Shown: piece after piece, positions 17,039 through 27,500 of the stretch
Numbering within the stretch: position 1 is the stretch's first letter
How the letters are laid out: every line of letters begins with the position of its first letter
Assembly (NCBI GenBank): GCA_017533825.1
Contig: JAFWIE010000036.1
Coordinates: 1-64,000 of the forward strand
Direction of reading: 5' to 3'
From: Atopobiaceae bacterium
GTDB lineage: Bacteria; Actinomycetota; Coriobacteriia; Coriobacteriales; Atopobiaceae
Length of the DNA: 64,000 bases
Made by a program: the position numbers and the translations under genes
Notes under the pieces: generated by a model
The model's database searches: none
What the model was told of the DNA's origin: nothing
The model's input: only the letters and a program-made list of their open reading frames with translations

Positions 17039-17872
17039 TTGCTTGCGAGGCTCAAACATAAACTTGCGTCAGAGCGCGGCGCGTCGTTGTCGATGGCGCT
17101 GATGCTGTTCTTGGTGTGTTCGGTCGTTGCATCGATTGCCCTTACGGCCAGTACGGCTTCTGTGGGGCGGCTGAGCAGGTTGGAGGATGCCGAGAAGAGC
17201 TATTATCATGTCACGTCTGCTGCGAGCGTGGTCTGGGACATCCTGCAGGGAGACGATCCTGACGCGCCTGGGTTGCCAGTGGAAGTCGAGTATGGATGCG
17301 AGGCCCAGTGGCAAACTGGTGCGTGGGAGCCGGATGACGATACGTGGACGCTGAGCATTGACGGAAAAGACGTGGGCGATCGAGCCGGTAAAGGCGCGAC
17401 GCTCTTCGAGATTGCCACATGCGACTTGCTGTTCGGCACGAAGTCAACGCTCAAAGACGGACTGCTAATCGAAGCGGATGCTGCCAAGAACCGATTCCTC
17501 GAGCCGGATTGGGCTGCGGAAGAACCGGAACCCCTTGAGGTTACTTTCTCTGCAAGGCCGTACGATGACCCCAGTGATTCCGTTACTATGGCTCCTCCCG
17601 GGACCATGAAGGCTGGGTATGGATTCGGCGAGGACGATGTCGTGAGGGTTAAGGTCACCCGGAATGAAGACCGTACCTTTACCTTCGTCTTCACGGACAG
17701 CTCTACCGATAGCACGTCGCCCGCCACATATACCCTTGTGGCGTCCGTTGACATCACGGAAGACCCCGTTGAGGGTGCGGATGGTGTCTCCGATGGCGAG
17801 GAACGAGAACTGAGCTGGAAGACGACGGTTGTCTGGACGCCACTGTCTCTGAGCGCAGGAGGTATATCGTGA
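17039..17872 (+). CDS. Prepilin-like protein, GspK/PilX-like
   Basis: This 277-residue protein has a short basic N-terminus, LARLKHKLASERG, directly before the hydrophobic stretch ASLSMALMLFLVCSVVASIA (residues about 15-34), the layout of a type IV prepilin-class signal cut after Gly. No glutamate is present at +5 of the mature form, which is characteristic of GspK/PilX-type tip pseudopilins. The remainder is a soluble domain with no family I recognise. A TTG start is chosen because GAGGAG lies 7 bases upstream. It is the first of four co-directional pilin-like genes. Its stop overlaps the next start (GTGA). Confidence 0.72.
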   Translation: MLARLKHKLASERGASLSMALMLFLVCSVVASIALTASTASVGRLSRLEDAEKSYYHVTSAASVVWDILQGDDPDAPGLPVEVEYGCEAQWQTGAWEPDDDTWTLSIDGKDVGDRAGKGATLFEIATCDLLFGTKSTLKDGLLIEADAAKNRFLEPDWAAEEPEPLEVTFSARPYDDPSDSVTMAPPGTMKAGYGFGEDDVVRVKVTRNEDRTFTFVFTDSSTDSTSPATYTLVASVDITEDPVEGADGVSDGEERELSWKTTVVWTPLSLSAGGIS

Positions 17873-18255
17873 GTAAACCCCAACGTGTGATTGGTGCTCT
17901 TCGGTGTCGCGTTTTGTGCGACCGCGGCGAGACGATGGCAGAGACGCTGGTATCCATCCTCATCAGTGCCTTGGCGTTGTTGTTGCTCGCTACGGCAATC
18001 GGTACCTCCGTGCGGGTGGTGATGCGGGGTCGCGAGCATGCCGCAAGCCTCTTTGCTGTTGAGAACAACTTGGTAGAGAATGCGGTCGATTCTTCTTCCC
18101 CCCTTCCCGCGGCTGAAACTGTGGAATGCAGCGTCCCGCTGAGTCTTGAAGAGGTATCAGACATGCCGAACGAGACTGAGTCCGTGAACGTGTACTCAGG
18201 AACCAACGAAGATGGTGGGGACGCGATCTATCTATATATGAGAAACGAGGGTTAG
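17869..18255 (+). CDS. Minor prepilin-like protein, GspH/I-like
   Basis: This 128-residue protein begins with a 21-residue leader, then RGETMAETLVSILISALALL. If cut after Gly, the mature protein starts ETMAE with glutamate at +5, as in type IV pilins, but with Glu rather than Phe/Met at +1. A single hydrophobic helix is followed by about 85 soluble residues. The GTG start overlaps the preceding stop and has AGGAGG 7 bases upstream. Its small size and position suggest a minor pilin of the GspH/GspI type. It lies 9 bases before the next pilin gene. Confidence 0.72.
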   Translation: MSKPQRVIGALRCRVLCDRGETMAETLVSILISALALLLLATAIGTSVRVVMRGREHAASLFAVENNLVENAVDSSSPLPAAETVECSVPLSLEEVSDMPNETESVNVYSGTNEDGGDAIYLYMRNEG

Positions 18256-18264
18256 GGGCCAATC

Positions 18265-18933
18265 ATGACGGTGCATTCCCATCCTCAAGCAAACACGATG
18301 GATCGACGGTCTGCTGGCTTCTCGCTTGTGGAGATGCTGGTAACGACGCTCATCTTGGGCTTGGTATCGACGCTTCTGGCTACGGGCATCCCCGTTGCCG
18401 CAGACACTTATCGCAAGACGGTGAATTCCTCTAACGCGCAGCTGGCTCTTTCCACCACAATGACGGTGCTGCGTAGTGAGCTTGGCACTGCGACAGAGGT
18501 GTTGGCCTATGGTAACCAGGTGTACTACCAGTCTTCCGAAGGCTATTGGGTGTCCATAGGTAACAGCGATGCTGTAGAAGGCGCGCACGGATTGACGAAG
18601 CAGTACTGGATGGGCAGCCCGGATACGTCTGTAGAGGACGATGTTACCGATACGTCTGACGAGGACGATGTTACCGATACGTCTGACGAGGACGATGTTA
18701 CCGATACGTCTGACGAGGACGATGTTAACGGTCTCATAGCCGATGATGATGCCCCGGCGACTCGTTTGCTGCCGGATGACGTGATTACTGATGCGCTCTG
18801 GGTGAGTTTTGGAAGCGTGGCGTGTACAGGAAACGTCGTGGAATTCAATGGGTTGGCCGTACGGGATCGCTCTGGGAATGAGCTTGCGAGTGCGGGCGAC
18901 TCCTATCAAGTGCTTCTGCGTTTTGTAGAGTGA
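18265..18933 (+). CDS. Type IV prepilin-like protein (GspJ/PilW-like) with in-frame tandem repeats
   Basis: This 222-residue protein has the classic prepilin cleavage/methylation site SAGFSLVEMLVTTLILGLVS (cut after Gly18, Glu at +5). The soluble part contains four copies of a nine-residue acidic unit, DTSDEDDVT, from residues about 120 to 155, encoded by a 27-bp tandem repeat. The length and position after smaller prepilins fit a GspJ/PilW-like minor pilin. The acidic repeats could bind calcium or act as a spacer; this is inference. The stop overlaps the region of the next start. Confidence 0.82.
   Translation: MTVHSHPQANTMDRRSAGFSLVEMLVTTLILGLVSTLLATGIPVAADTYRKTVNSSNAQLALSTTMTVLRSELGTATEVLAYGNQVYYQSSEGYWVSIGNSDAVEGAHGLTKQYWMGSPDTSVEDDVTDTSDEDDVTDTSDEDDVTDTSDEDDVNGLIADDDAPATRLLPDDVITDALWVSFGSVACTGNVVEFNGLAVRDRSGNELASAGDSYQVLLRFVE
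18622..18729 (+). repeat. 27-bp tandem repeat, four copies
   Basis: The unit GATACGTCTGACGAGGACGA followed by TGTTACC is repeated head to tail at 18622, 18649, 18676 and 18703. Copies 2 and 3 are identical; the first and last differ at a few bases. Because 27 is a multiple of three, gain or loss of units changes only the length of the acidic DTSDEDDVT stretch in the pilin. Confidence 0.95.
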
Positions 18934-18950
18934 GGCGTGAGGTGGTTCTC

Positions 18951-21311
18951 ATGAAAGATCGGCGCGACGAACGTGGTTTTACGCTGGTGGAGACCCTCGT
19001 GGCAGTTGCTGTCCTCGTCATCTTGATGACGGTGGCATTCATTGCGGTGCAGAACTATCAGCGAACCCTCAAGCAGGTGGAGCTTGACGAGGCGGCCAAA
19101 GAGATTTTGATCGCAGCGCAAAACCACCTTACGATGGCTAAGGCTCAAGGCGAGCTTGATGGTCTGGCGGAGTTCGGAGAAAACAAGATGCGCGGTGGAA
19201 TTGACTACTACGTGTTCTACGAGCCGGACGACGGCTTGCTCTTGGATCCAGGGAGTGCGCTATCGGTGATGCTACCCCCGTTTTCCATTGACGATAACGT
19301 TCGGATGGGTGGCAGTTATGTGATTGAGTACAACCCAGAGACCGCGGTTGTGACGAACGTCTTTTATGTTGATGCGGGGATTAAGGCTAAGCTGAACGGA
19401 GGACAGGGCTTCAAGAGCGAGGATTACGATGACTTGTTCAAGAAATACTTGGGAGAGGAAAAGAGTGCCGAGCGCCTAAAGGGCTACGGTGCCAGTAATC
19501 AGGTCATAGGGTGGTACGGAAGCGAGAACCTTGAACTGAAGAAGCCGAAGAAGCTCGTTGCACCGACGATCAAGATTATCAATGCGGAACGCCTCGAGGT
19601 GGAAGTGACGTTCAAGACGAGCGATTTGACCGGTGTGCTCAAGGATGCCATCATACAGCTCACCATGAAGGGGGCGGTGAGTGGCCACACTCAGGTGGTG
19701 ACCCTACCTTCGAGCGTAAGTGATATTGGTGATAATGTAAGTCAATTCCCACCAAGTGACGACTCCGCCATTGGTTATACATCTAACCGATACGTGCTTG
19801 ACGACATCACCTCTGCGAATGGGCACTTTGCTCAGAAATGGTGTGGTGAATTGGATGATCAAGCGCTCATTCCTGGCGAGAACATAACACTACAGGTCAA
19901 AGTGTTCTCAAACACGGAGCTTGCGACGATTGCAAAGAGTACCGCCAAGAAGACGAACAGCCTCTTTGCCTCCATAAAGAAGTCAGCTGGTGCGTCGACA
20001 ATGACCATCGCGAACATACGCCATCTCGAGAATCTGGATCCTGCGATATCCGGTTACGACAAGGAGGCGCTCGGTGACGCATTTGCGACCGCTGCAGTCC
20101 AGACGAAGAACATGTCGTGGCCAAAGTTCAAGAATGCCATTGCCGAGGGGGGTGGCCCAGTCGCTTCTGCAGTTGTGGTTTACGACGTAGAGGGCAATCC
20201 GTTCGGTGCTGATGAGCATGGGGGGAAGAGCTCCTTCGCTCCCATCAAGCCCGCGTATCTCACGAGCTATGACGGACAAGATCACAAGATTTCGGGAGTG
20301 GTCGTAGACGTGGACGAGAACGATGCGGGGCTGTTTGGAGCTTTCGACCCGACGGCTAGTTGCAGCGTCGAGAATCTGGCGCTTGTCGACTTTGACGTGA
20401 AGACTGCGGATGGCAATGCTGGCGCCCTAGCAGGGTCTCTCAACGATGTGGAGGTGAGCAACGTCATAGCATACGCGACTGACAACAAGCAGGGTGAGGT
20501 CACAGGGTCTGGTAACGTCGGTGGTCTGGTCGGGAGCATGACGGGTGGTTCCTTGCGAGCTACGGGAGCGTCGCTCTATGTTAAGGCAACCGGTAATGGC
20601 TCGGCAGGCGGACTCGTGGGAATGGCTTCCGGTAACGCGACGATTTCCAGCAGCTATAGTGGTGGCCACACGACTGAGGGAGTGTATGCGACCAACGAAG
20701 CGCCGACTGCAGAGGTCAAGACTTTCATCAACGTTCAAGGGTCTTCTGGCGTTGCGGGAGGATTTGTCGGGACGGTGCAGTCCGCGACTGTTAAGGATTG
20801 TTATGCAACGACGTCGGCTAAGGCCGCTAACAGTGTCGGCGGATTTGCGGGTAGTGCTTCGGGCGGCTCCATAAAGAACTGCTATGCGACTGGTTTGGTG
20901 AGCGGTGCCGATGAGGAGTCAAAGGCCGGTGCGTTTGTCGGCACTGCGGCGACGAGTCCGAGTCTAACGCTGGGGGAGTGCAAATTCTTCGAGATCACTA
21001 ATGAAGGCATGCCGATTGCCGGGGATGGACGCGAGATCAAGGCCGATGAGGTCTCTGCAATAGATAAGGACATGGAGACTTACAACGCTTTCTACAGGGC
21101 CGAAGATGCAGGTGCCGCAGCGAAGCCCTACGATGCGATGCTCGCGAAATGGTACAGTAGCGCATACCCATATCCTTCGGTGGTCGACCTTGCCCCGATC
21201 ACTTCCATTGATTACCTCAAGGATATTGATTACCTCAAGGATTGCTTCGTCGCAACGCATTATGGCGACTGGCCTTCGCCGGAGACGTTGATTGTCAATA
21301 CCAAGTCATGA
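18951..21311 (+). CDS. Large type IV prepilin-like protein with GLUG-type repeat domain
   Basis: This 786-residue protein begins MKDRRDERGFTLVETLVAVA, a textbook type IV prepilin site (cut after Gly9, Glu at +5), followed by one long hydrophobic helix. Residues about 50-190 look like a pilin body. Residues about 480-680 contain repeated GLUG-like units: GNVGGLVGSMTGGSLRATGA, GSAGGLVGMASGNATISSSY, SGVAGGFVGTVQSATVKDCY and NSVGGFAGSASGGSIKNCYA, a beta-helical repeat found in adhesins and proteases. At nearly 800 residues it is far larger than a normal pilin, so it may present an adhesive domain at a pilus tip. The ATG at 18951 has GAGGTGG upstream and is preferred to GTG 18930. No pilus motor or prepilin peptidase gene is in the window. 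Confidence 0.82.
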   Translation: MKDRRDERGFTLVETLVAVAVLVILMTVAFIAVQNYQRTLKQVELDEAAKEILIAAQNHLTMAKAQGELDGLAEFGENKMRGGIDYYVFYEPDDGLLLDPGSALSVMLPPFSIDDNVRMGGSYVIEYNPETAVVTNVFYVDAGIKAKLNGGQGFKSEDYDDLFKKYLGEEKSAERLKGYGASNQVIGWYGSENLELKKPKKLVAPTIKIINAERLEVEVTFKTSDLTGVLKDAIIQLTMKGAVSGHTQVVTLPSSVSDIGDNVSQFPPSDDSAIGYTSNRYVLDDITSANGHFAQKWCGELDDQALIPGENITLQVKVFSNTELATIAKSTAKKTNSLFASIKKSAGASTMTIANIRHLENLDPAISGYDKEALGDAFATAAVQTKNMSWPKFKNAIAEGGGPVASAVVVYDVEGNPFGADEHGGKSSFAPIKPAYLTSYDGQDHKISGVVVDVDENDAGLFGAFDPTASCSVENLALVDFDVKTADGNAGALAGSLNDVEVSNVIAYATDNKQGEVTGSGNVGGLVGSMTGGSLRATGASLYVKATGNGSAGGLVGMASGNATISSSYSGGHTTEGVYATNEAPTAEVKTFINVQGSSGVAGGFVGTVQSATVKDCYATTSAKAANSVGGFAGSASGGSIKNCYATGLVSGADEESKAGAFVGTAATSPSLTLGECKFFEITNEGMPIAGDGREIKADEVSAIDKDMETYNAFYRAEDAGAAAKPYDAMLAKWYSSAYPYPSVVDLAPITSIDYLKDIDYLKDCFVATHYGDWPSPETLIVNTKS

Positions 21312-21348
21312 CTGCTTTCATCGCTTAGATGGATGATAGTTTTATAAA

Positions 21349-21386
21349 TGGGTGAGGCTCGGCTGATGCGGGGCCTCACCCACTTT
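21349..21386 (+). terminator. Terminator of the pilin operon
   Basis: TGGGTGAGGC (21349-21358) pairs with GCCTCACCCA (21373-21382), followed by CTTT. It starts 38 bases after the last pilin stop and separates the operon from the promoter of the giant gene. Confidence 0.8.
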
Positions 21387-21448
21387 GATGCAGCTAAAAC
21401 CCAACGTGGGACGTGCAAATTAAGCATTGCGATTAGTCGCGATTTACA

Positions 21449-21500
21449 CATGTGAAGCCCTTGTGATGTCGTACAATCATGATACGTATATTTCTGTCTC
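21449..21500 (+). promoter_or_regulatory. Promoter and conserved leader of the giant surface-protein gene (copy 2)
   Basis: TACAAT (21472-21477) lies where the pilin copy has TATAAT, and CATGTG lies 17 bases upstream where the pilin copy has TATGTG. From 21476 to 21500 the sequence is identical to 17000-17024, including the ATCATGAT and ATACGTAT palindromes. The flanking DNA is not similar, so the shared block is a defined element and not a long duplication. The giant gene starts 64 bases later behind AAGGGGG. Confidence 0.7.
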
Positions 21501-21564
21501 AACGAGGCGAAACGGGTAGAGAAATACTAGATACGCCTGTTGAGAAGCATATAAGGGGGACGAC

Positions 21565-24500
21565 ATGAGCGTTCAGACGAACCAGAAGCCCCACAGGACC
21601 AAGTCCGTACGGCAGGCCATCAATGCCGTGACGTCTGTGGTGGTGAGCATCTCCATGGTGCTTTCGCTCTATGGTTGCGGCAGCACCGAGACCCTCTCTT
21701 TGACCGCCACGGCGTTGAGTTCGCGTGCCTCGGCGGCGATGTCTGCTGTATCGTTCCTCAGGCAAGCTTCCGAAGCAGGTAAGGAGAATGGCACTCCGGA
21801 CGATAAGTCAAAACATGAGGAGAAGTCAACATCTGCTGAGCAGAGCAACGATGAGACTCCGAAGCAGGAGTGGCCTCGGAAGCTGGCGGAGACGGTCAAG
21901 GTCGACGACACCGACCGGTTCGTCACGGTTAAGGTGGAGTATGGCGAGGATGCCGGCATACCTTATGACGCTAAGCTCAAAGTGGAGAGGCTCGACGAGA
22001 ACGACGACCGCAAGAACTTGTTGCGCGGGTTGCTGCAGGTCGGCGAAGGGGACTATGTGGCCGGCTATGCCTTTGCAAAGGCCGCGCTGGTTGTCGACGA
22101 TAAGGAAGTGCAGCCAAGCAAGCCGATTGATGTCATAGTCGAGACAAACCTTATCGAATGGTCCCAATCCGACGCAATCGAGATGGCGCTGCTGGGTAAT
22201 GCTGACGTCACGACATTGAACGTGGAGAACCTCACGGGCAAGGATGACGCGGGGAACGAAACCGCCGATCCTCCGTATTCATGTGTGAAGTTCAGCGCGC
22301 CTGCACTTGGAGAGATGGGATTCGCATCCGTAGCGGCCGAGAAATACGTGACGGATATGAACGGCGTGATGATCAGCGTCCTTGGTCCGCGTACAAAGTC
22401 CGTGGCTGTGGATGAGCAGCAACGCGACGACGAGCTCGAGAGCGGACAAGCGTTACAGAAGGTGCTGACGTTCAGCACCGATCCCGCACACTCATGGTCC
22501 TCGACCCTGTGGGTGCGAGCGGTTGATGGTCGTTCGGAGGGGGAACGCCGGGGATACGCTATCGGGCGCATGATGCATGAAGGTCAGCTTGCAGACGAGC
22601 TGTTTGGTCGTGACGGAACGACTGAGCCCGTCAGAGTCTCCGCATGGGATCAAGTGGGGCTTGTGTGGGCGAGCGAGGAAGAGCCTAGTGCTGAGGGTCC
22701 TTCCGACGGAATGGTCAACGAGGCGGAGGGCGAGTCATCTGCGCAAGAAAATGACAACCAAAAGGAACAGGTTGAGACCAGGGAGGAAGGGCAGACAGAG
22801 CAGGATGCTGCTACTGAGGTTGAGTCTTCCTCGGATGGGCAACAGGTCGTGAACCAGCATAGCGATGAAAAGAGTGGCGAACAAAACGGGCGCCAGACAC
22901 CGCTCGACTTGGTGAGTCATGGTATCGATACGACCGAGTCCGTGCGTAGCGGAGCCGAAGAGCTGCGGGAAGACACCGTGAAGGGCAGAGGTTTCGAACA
23001 AGAGTCGGTCACGCTTGAGGCAAAGAGCGGGACGTCGAAGGACGGCGTAGATGTTCAGTTGAGTGTCGAACATGCAGAAGCCATTCCAGCGGACGTCACA
23101 CTTGAAGTATCGGAGCTGAAGGGTGCGGAAGCCGCCAAGTATCGCGTACCGAGCGAGGCGACGCTTGGCGCCGAGACTGACTACTTCCGCGTGTTCGATA
23201 TCTCGCTCGTTGGTCCCAGTGGCATCGAGTATGAGCCTACGGCACCGGTGAAGGTTGCAATCAAGCTCAATGACGACGAGGTGCCAGAAGAGACAGAGGT
23301 GCTTCACTTCTCCGACAATATGGTGGCAACGAACGTTGGGGCTGTGCAGACTGACGACGCGTTTGAATTTGTCACCGACGAGTTCAGCGTGTACGTAGTG
23401 TCGGGCACTGTTGACGAGTCGATCTCGGGGGTTGCAGAAAGCGACGGCAATAGGCCTGTTTTCAGACTCGAAGTAGAAGACAGCGTGATGTTGAGCGAAG
23501 TGCTCCAAGAGCTCGCCTACCTATATGAAGACAGTGTTCTCTCAATTGATGATGTGGAGGACGTCTCCGTCTCTGATACCGCGACGGGAGCGGCATCGTC
23601 TCTGACCGTGGAGGAGGTAACCGACGAGTCTGATCCGTCCACGTCACGGGATTGGAAGCTGACGGTAGAATCTCCCTTCGAATCACTAACGTTGAACTTG
23701 AGCTTGAGGGATTCCAACACGGTCGCGATTGATCTGAAGGCGCTGATTCCCGTAACCATTCAAGCTGATGATGAGACAAAGGTCTACGATGGCTATGCGC
23801 TTTCCGCGAGCGGATACAGTGTGAGTGGCCTGGCTGAGGGCGATAGCATTCAGTCTGTTACCGTAGAGGGCACTTGCACGGATGTGGGCACAAGCACCAG
23901 CAGAGTCGAAGATGCACAAATCGTCAATGCCAACGGCGAGAATGTGACCGCGACTTACGAGATTAAGTATATGCCAGGTACGCTCGAAGTGACCAAAAAG
24001 CCGATTACGATTACTGCGGATAACGCCGAGAAGGTCTACGACGGCACCAAGCTGGAAAAGAATACCTACACGAGCACCGGACTTGCGGACGGAGATGTGT
24101 TCGACAGCGTGAGCGTCTCTGGTACGCAAACCTTGGCGGGTACGACCGAAAATGTACCTTCGAATGCGCGGATAGTACGCCCAACTGAAGGGAGTACCGT
24201 CGTTGACGTGAATGATAACTATGATATCACCTACAAAAACGGAACCCTTAAGGTGACGAAGCGAGAACTGAACATCATTGCCGACAGCGCTTCTAAGGAA
24301 TACGATGGAACTGCGCTCACAAAAGAGTCCTACACCACAGACGGCCTTGCAAAGGGCGATAGTGTAGAGAATGTCACCGTTGCGGGTAGCCAGACGGATG
24401 CTGGCACGAGCGAAAATGTACCGTCGGCAGCAAAGATCGTAAACAGCGAGCAAGAGGATGTCACCGGCTGCTATAACGTCACCTATACAAATGGCATGCT

Positions 24501-27500
24501 TGAAGTTACAAAGAAGAACGTCAAGCTGACGGCTGCAAGCAGCGTGCAAGTCCATGATGGCGCACTGAAGACTGTTGACGGGTTCACCGTGAGCGCTGAT
24601 GACGCACAATTGAGCGGCGTGAAGTTCGGCGATTCGCTCTCTGCGTCAGGTTCTGGAACGGCAGTGGGAAGCTACGACGTCACGTTTTCCAACGTCACCG
24701 TTGGTGAGACGACGGATGCTTCTGGTAACTACGTCGTTGGCGAAGTCGAGAATGGCACGCTGCTTGTCGTAGAGCACGCCCCGCTCGAGAAATCCCTCAA
24801 ATCGTTCAAGGGCAATGTTGCGAGCTATCAGATAACGATCAATCCCAATGGCCTTGAGTTGAATAAAGGGGGAAAACTCACACTTCGAGATACCTTTAGC
24901 GACAACCTGTCCATCGACTACGCTTCGATACGGGTCGATAACGATCAGGTAACATACGATTACAGTGGTTTCACAGGCACCTATGTGGTTCCCGACAAAA
25001 CGCCCGTCAACATCACGTACAGCACGCGCGTTGCCGGAGCCGCGGGCACAGACGCGTCATTCGGAAACACGGCACGCCTTGGTGTCAGCAAGGACGGAGG
25101 ATTTGCCAACTGGTACAGTGCATCGGTGTCCGAGACTCAGACCATTACCCCTACTGGTTCAGACATTGAGGGGACGGATGGCGAGTATGTGATTCGGCTC
25201 TTCGCCTACGCGCAAAACCATATGGAGGAAGGGCTTGAGGGAGCAGTCTTCCAGCTTTTGGATGCGAACCAACGGCCCATCACGTATCGAGCAGGCGAGC
25301 AGGCGGGAAATGCCGTCACCTTCGAGACGGGAAGCGACGGTTTCGTGACGGTCGAGCTCAACGATGGCGTTGTCTCTCTCCGCAAGAACACGGTCTACTA
25401 TCTGGAAATGATTGAGGCACCCGTTTCGGAAAATGGCGATGGAAGCTATACGTATTACCAGAAGGACAATACGCTGTTCCGGTTCTTGATTACGGACGAT
25501 CCAAGCTACGAAGGCAACTACAACTACTTTAATGGTGACGTACTAAAGGTGCGTTGCTACCCCGAAGCGTCTGGCATAAACGTCACAAAGCGTTTTGCTG
25601 GGAACTATAGTCCGACCGATGAGCAGAAGAACCAGATTCGTTTTGTTCTGCAAAAGGAGGACTTGGCACGCGGTAAATGGGTGGACGTAGAGTCTCACAC
25701 CTATTCGGAGTTTTCGTACGGATCGATGAACTTCAAGGCGGGCCGGGCAGGCGGTGAGCCGCTTGAGGAGGCCGTACCGTACAGGCTCATTGAGGAGAAC
25801 GACGAGATTGAAGGTGTCGATCACAGCAGGTCGGTGACACTCACCTATCAGAATAAAGGGCAGACAATACAGGAGTACAACAACGAGTTCGTGGTTGACC
25901 CAGATTCCAATACGTACAGCTTCAGCTTCGTCTACGAGAATACCTACATTGACCACAAGCTGACTCTTGTCAAGATGAATGAGCGGGCGGGAGAGCTTTT
26001 GCCGGGTGCAGAGTTCACGGTTTACACAGCATCTGACAATGCAGAAGTAAAGACCTATACTACGGATGAGGAGGGAACGCTTGAGATTCGTCGCGACGAT
26101 GAAGGTGCCAACTACGTTGCCGATACTGCCTACTATGTGACAGAGACGAATCCGCCGCAAGGGTATCTCACTCCAAAGAGTCCGGAGAAAGTCTACTTCT
26201 ACTTCTCTGAGTCGGGTTCGGGCGTACCAGAGGGGCTGCCGAGTGATGTAACGGCCGTAGATCTTACCACGACATATGATACCGTTGTTATTAACAATCA
26301 GACCGATACTGTGAGTGTGCCGGTTACGGTTACTTGGCCTTCCGACGAACCGAATGGCTGGCCTACGGATGTCGATTCGGTGACAGTTGCTCTGTATCAG
26401 TCGGTTAACGGTGGCGATGCCACACCGGTGCTTCGAGACGGCAAACCTTTGGCCATTACTCTGAGCAACGCAAAGACCTTTGATAACACGACGTTCGCTA
26501 GTCTTCCTGCTAGAGATGGAGAAGGCAACGATATAACCTATTCGGTAAAGCAGAATGAGCTGGCAGAATACTACACATCATACAAAGTCAGCAGTTCCGG
26601 CTGGTATGTCATCAAGAATGAGCACGCTGTGAGCGTGATAGTAAAGAAGGAGTGGTATAACCTCAACAATGAGCCACTGTCCGCCGACCAGGCCAGTGGC
26701 AAAGGCAGCGTGAAGTTCGATCTATACCGCACCACCACGGAGAGTGAGTCTGCTGCGACCCGTTCAGAGCTCGAGTCCATGCTTCGCAGTGCGACTCCGG
26801 TCAAGAAAGGCATTGAGCTCTCGAGTGACAACGACTGGCAGGAGACTATCGCATCGCTTCAAAAGCAGAACGCAAAGGGCGATAAATATTACTACTATGC
26901 ATTGGAACGTGAGGACGCCATGCCTCGGAATAACGAGGACAGCTATGGCATTGCTCCTGCGAGCGATTCGTCCCCGCGCACATTAACCATAAAGAACACC
27001 CAGACGCCAACGACCGTCATCATTGGGGCCGAAGATCTCGAGAAGGCGTATGGGCAGGACGACCCAGCGTTTGCTTTTACTACGGAAGTACAGGATGACG
27101 ATTGCACGATTAGTGCCCCCGTTCTCGGAGATGACGGGAGATACGTCGTTACGGTGAAGAAGGGCACGGAAGAAACGCAGATTTCCTTTGCATGCACTCG
27201 CGAAGAAGGGGAGGACGTGGGCACCTATCCTATCGTGCCCGAAGGCGATTCGAGTCAAGGGAATTATCGTGTCCGCTTCGATAACGGCGACCTAACCATA
27301 ACACCTGCGCAAGTGACCGTGAGAGGCACGGCCACGAAGGTGTACGGCGACGCCGATCCGACGTTGGTTGAGATTACGGGCCTGAAGGACGGGGATTCGA
27401 TTGCCTACTATGCATATCGCGATATCGGTGAGCACAAGGGCAACTATCGTATTACCGTGACCGGTCAAACAAAGCAGGGAAATTACGAGATAACGTATGT

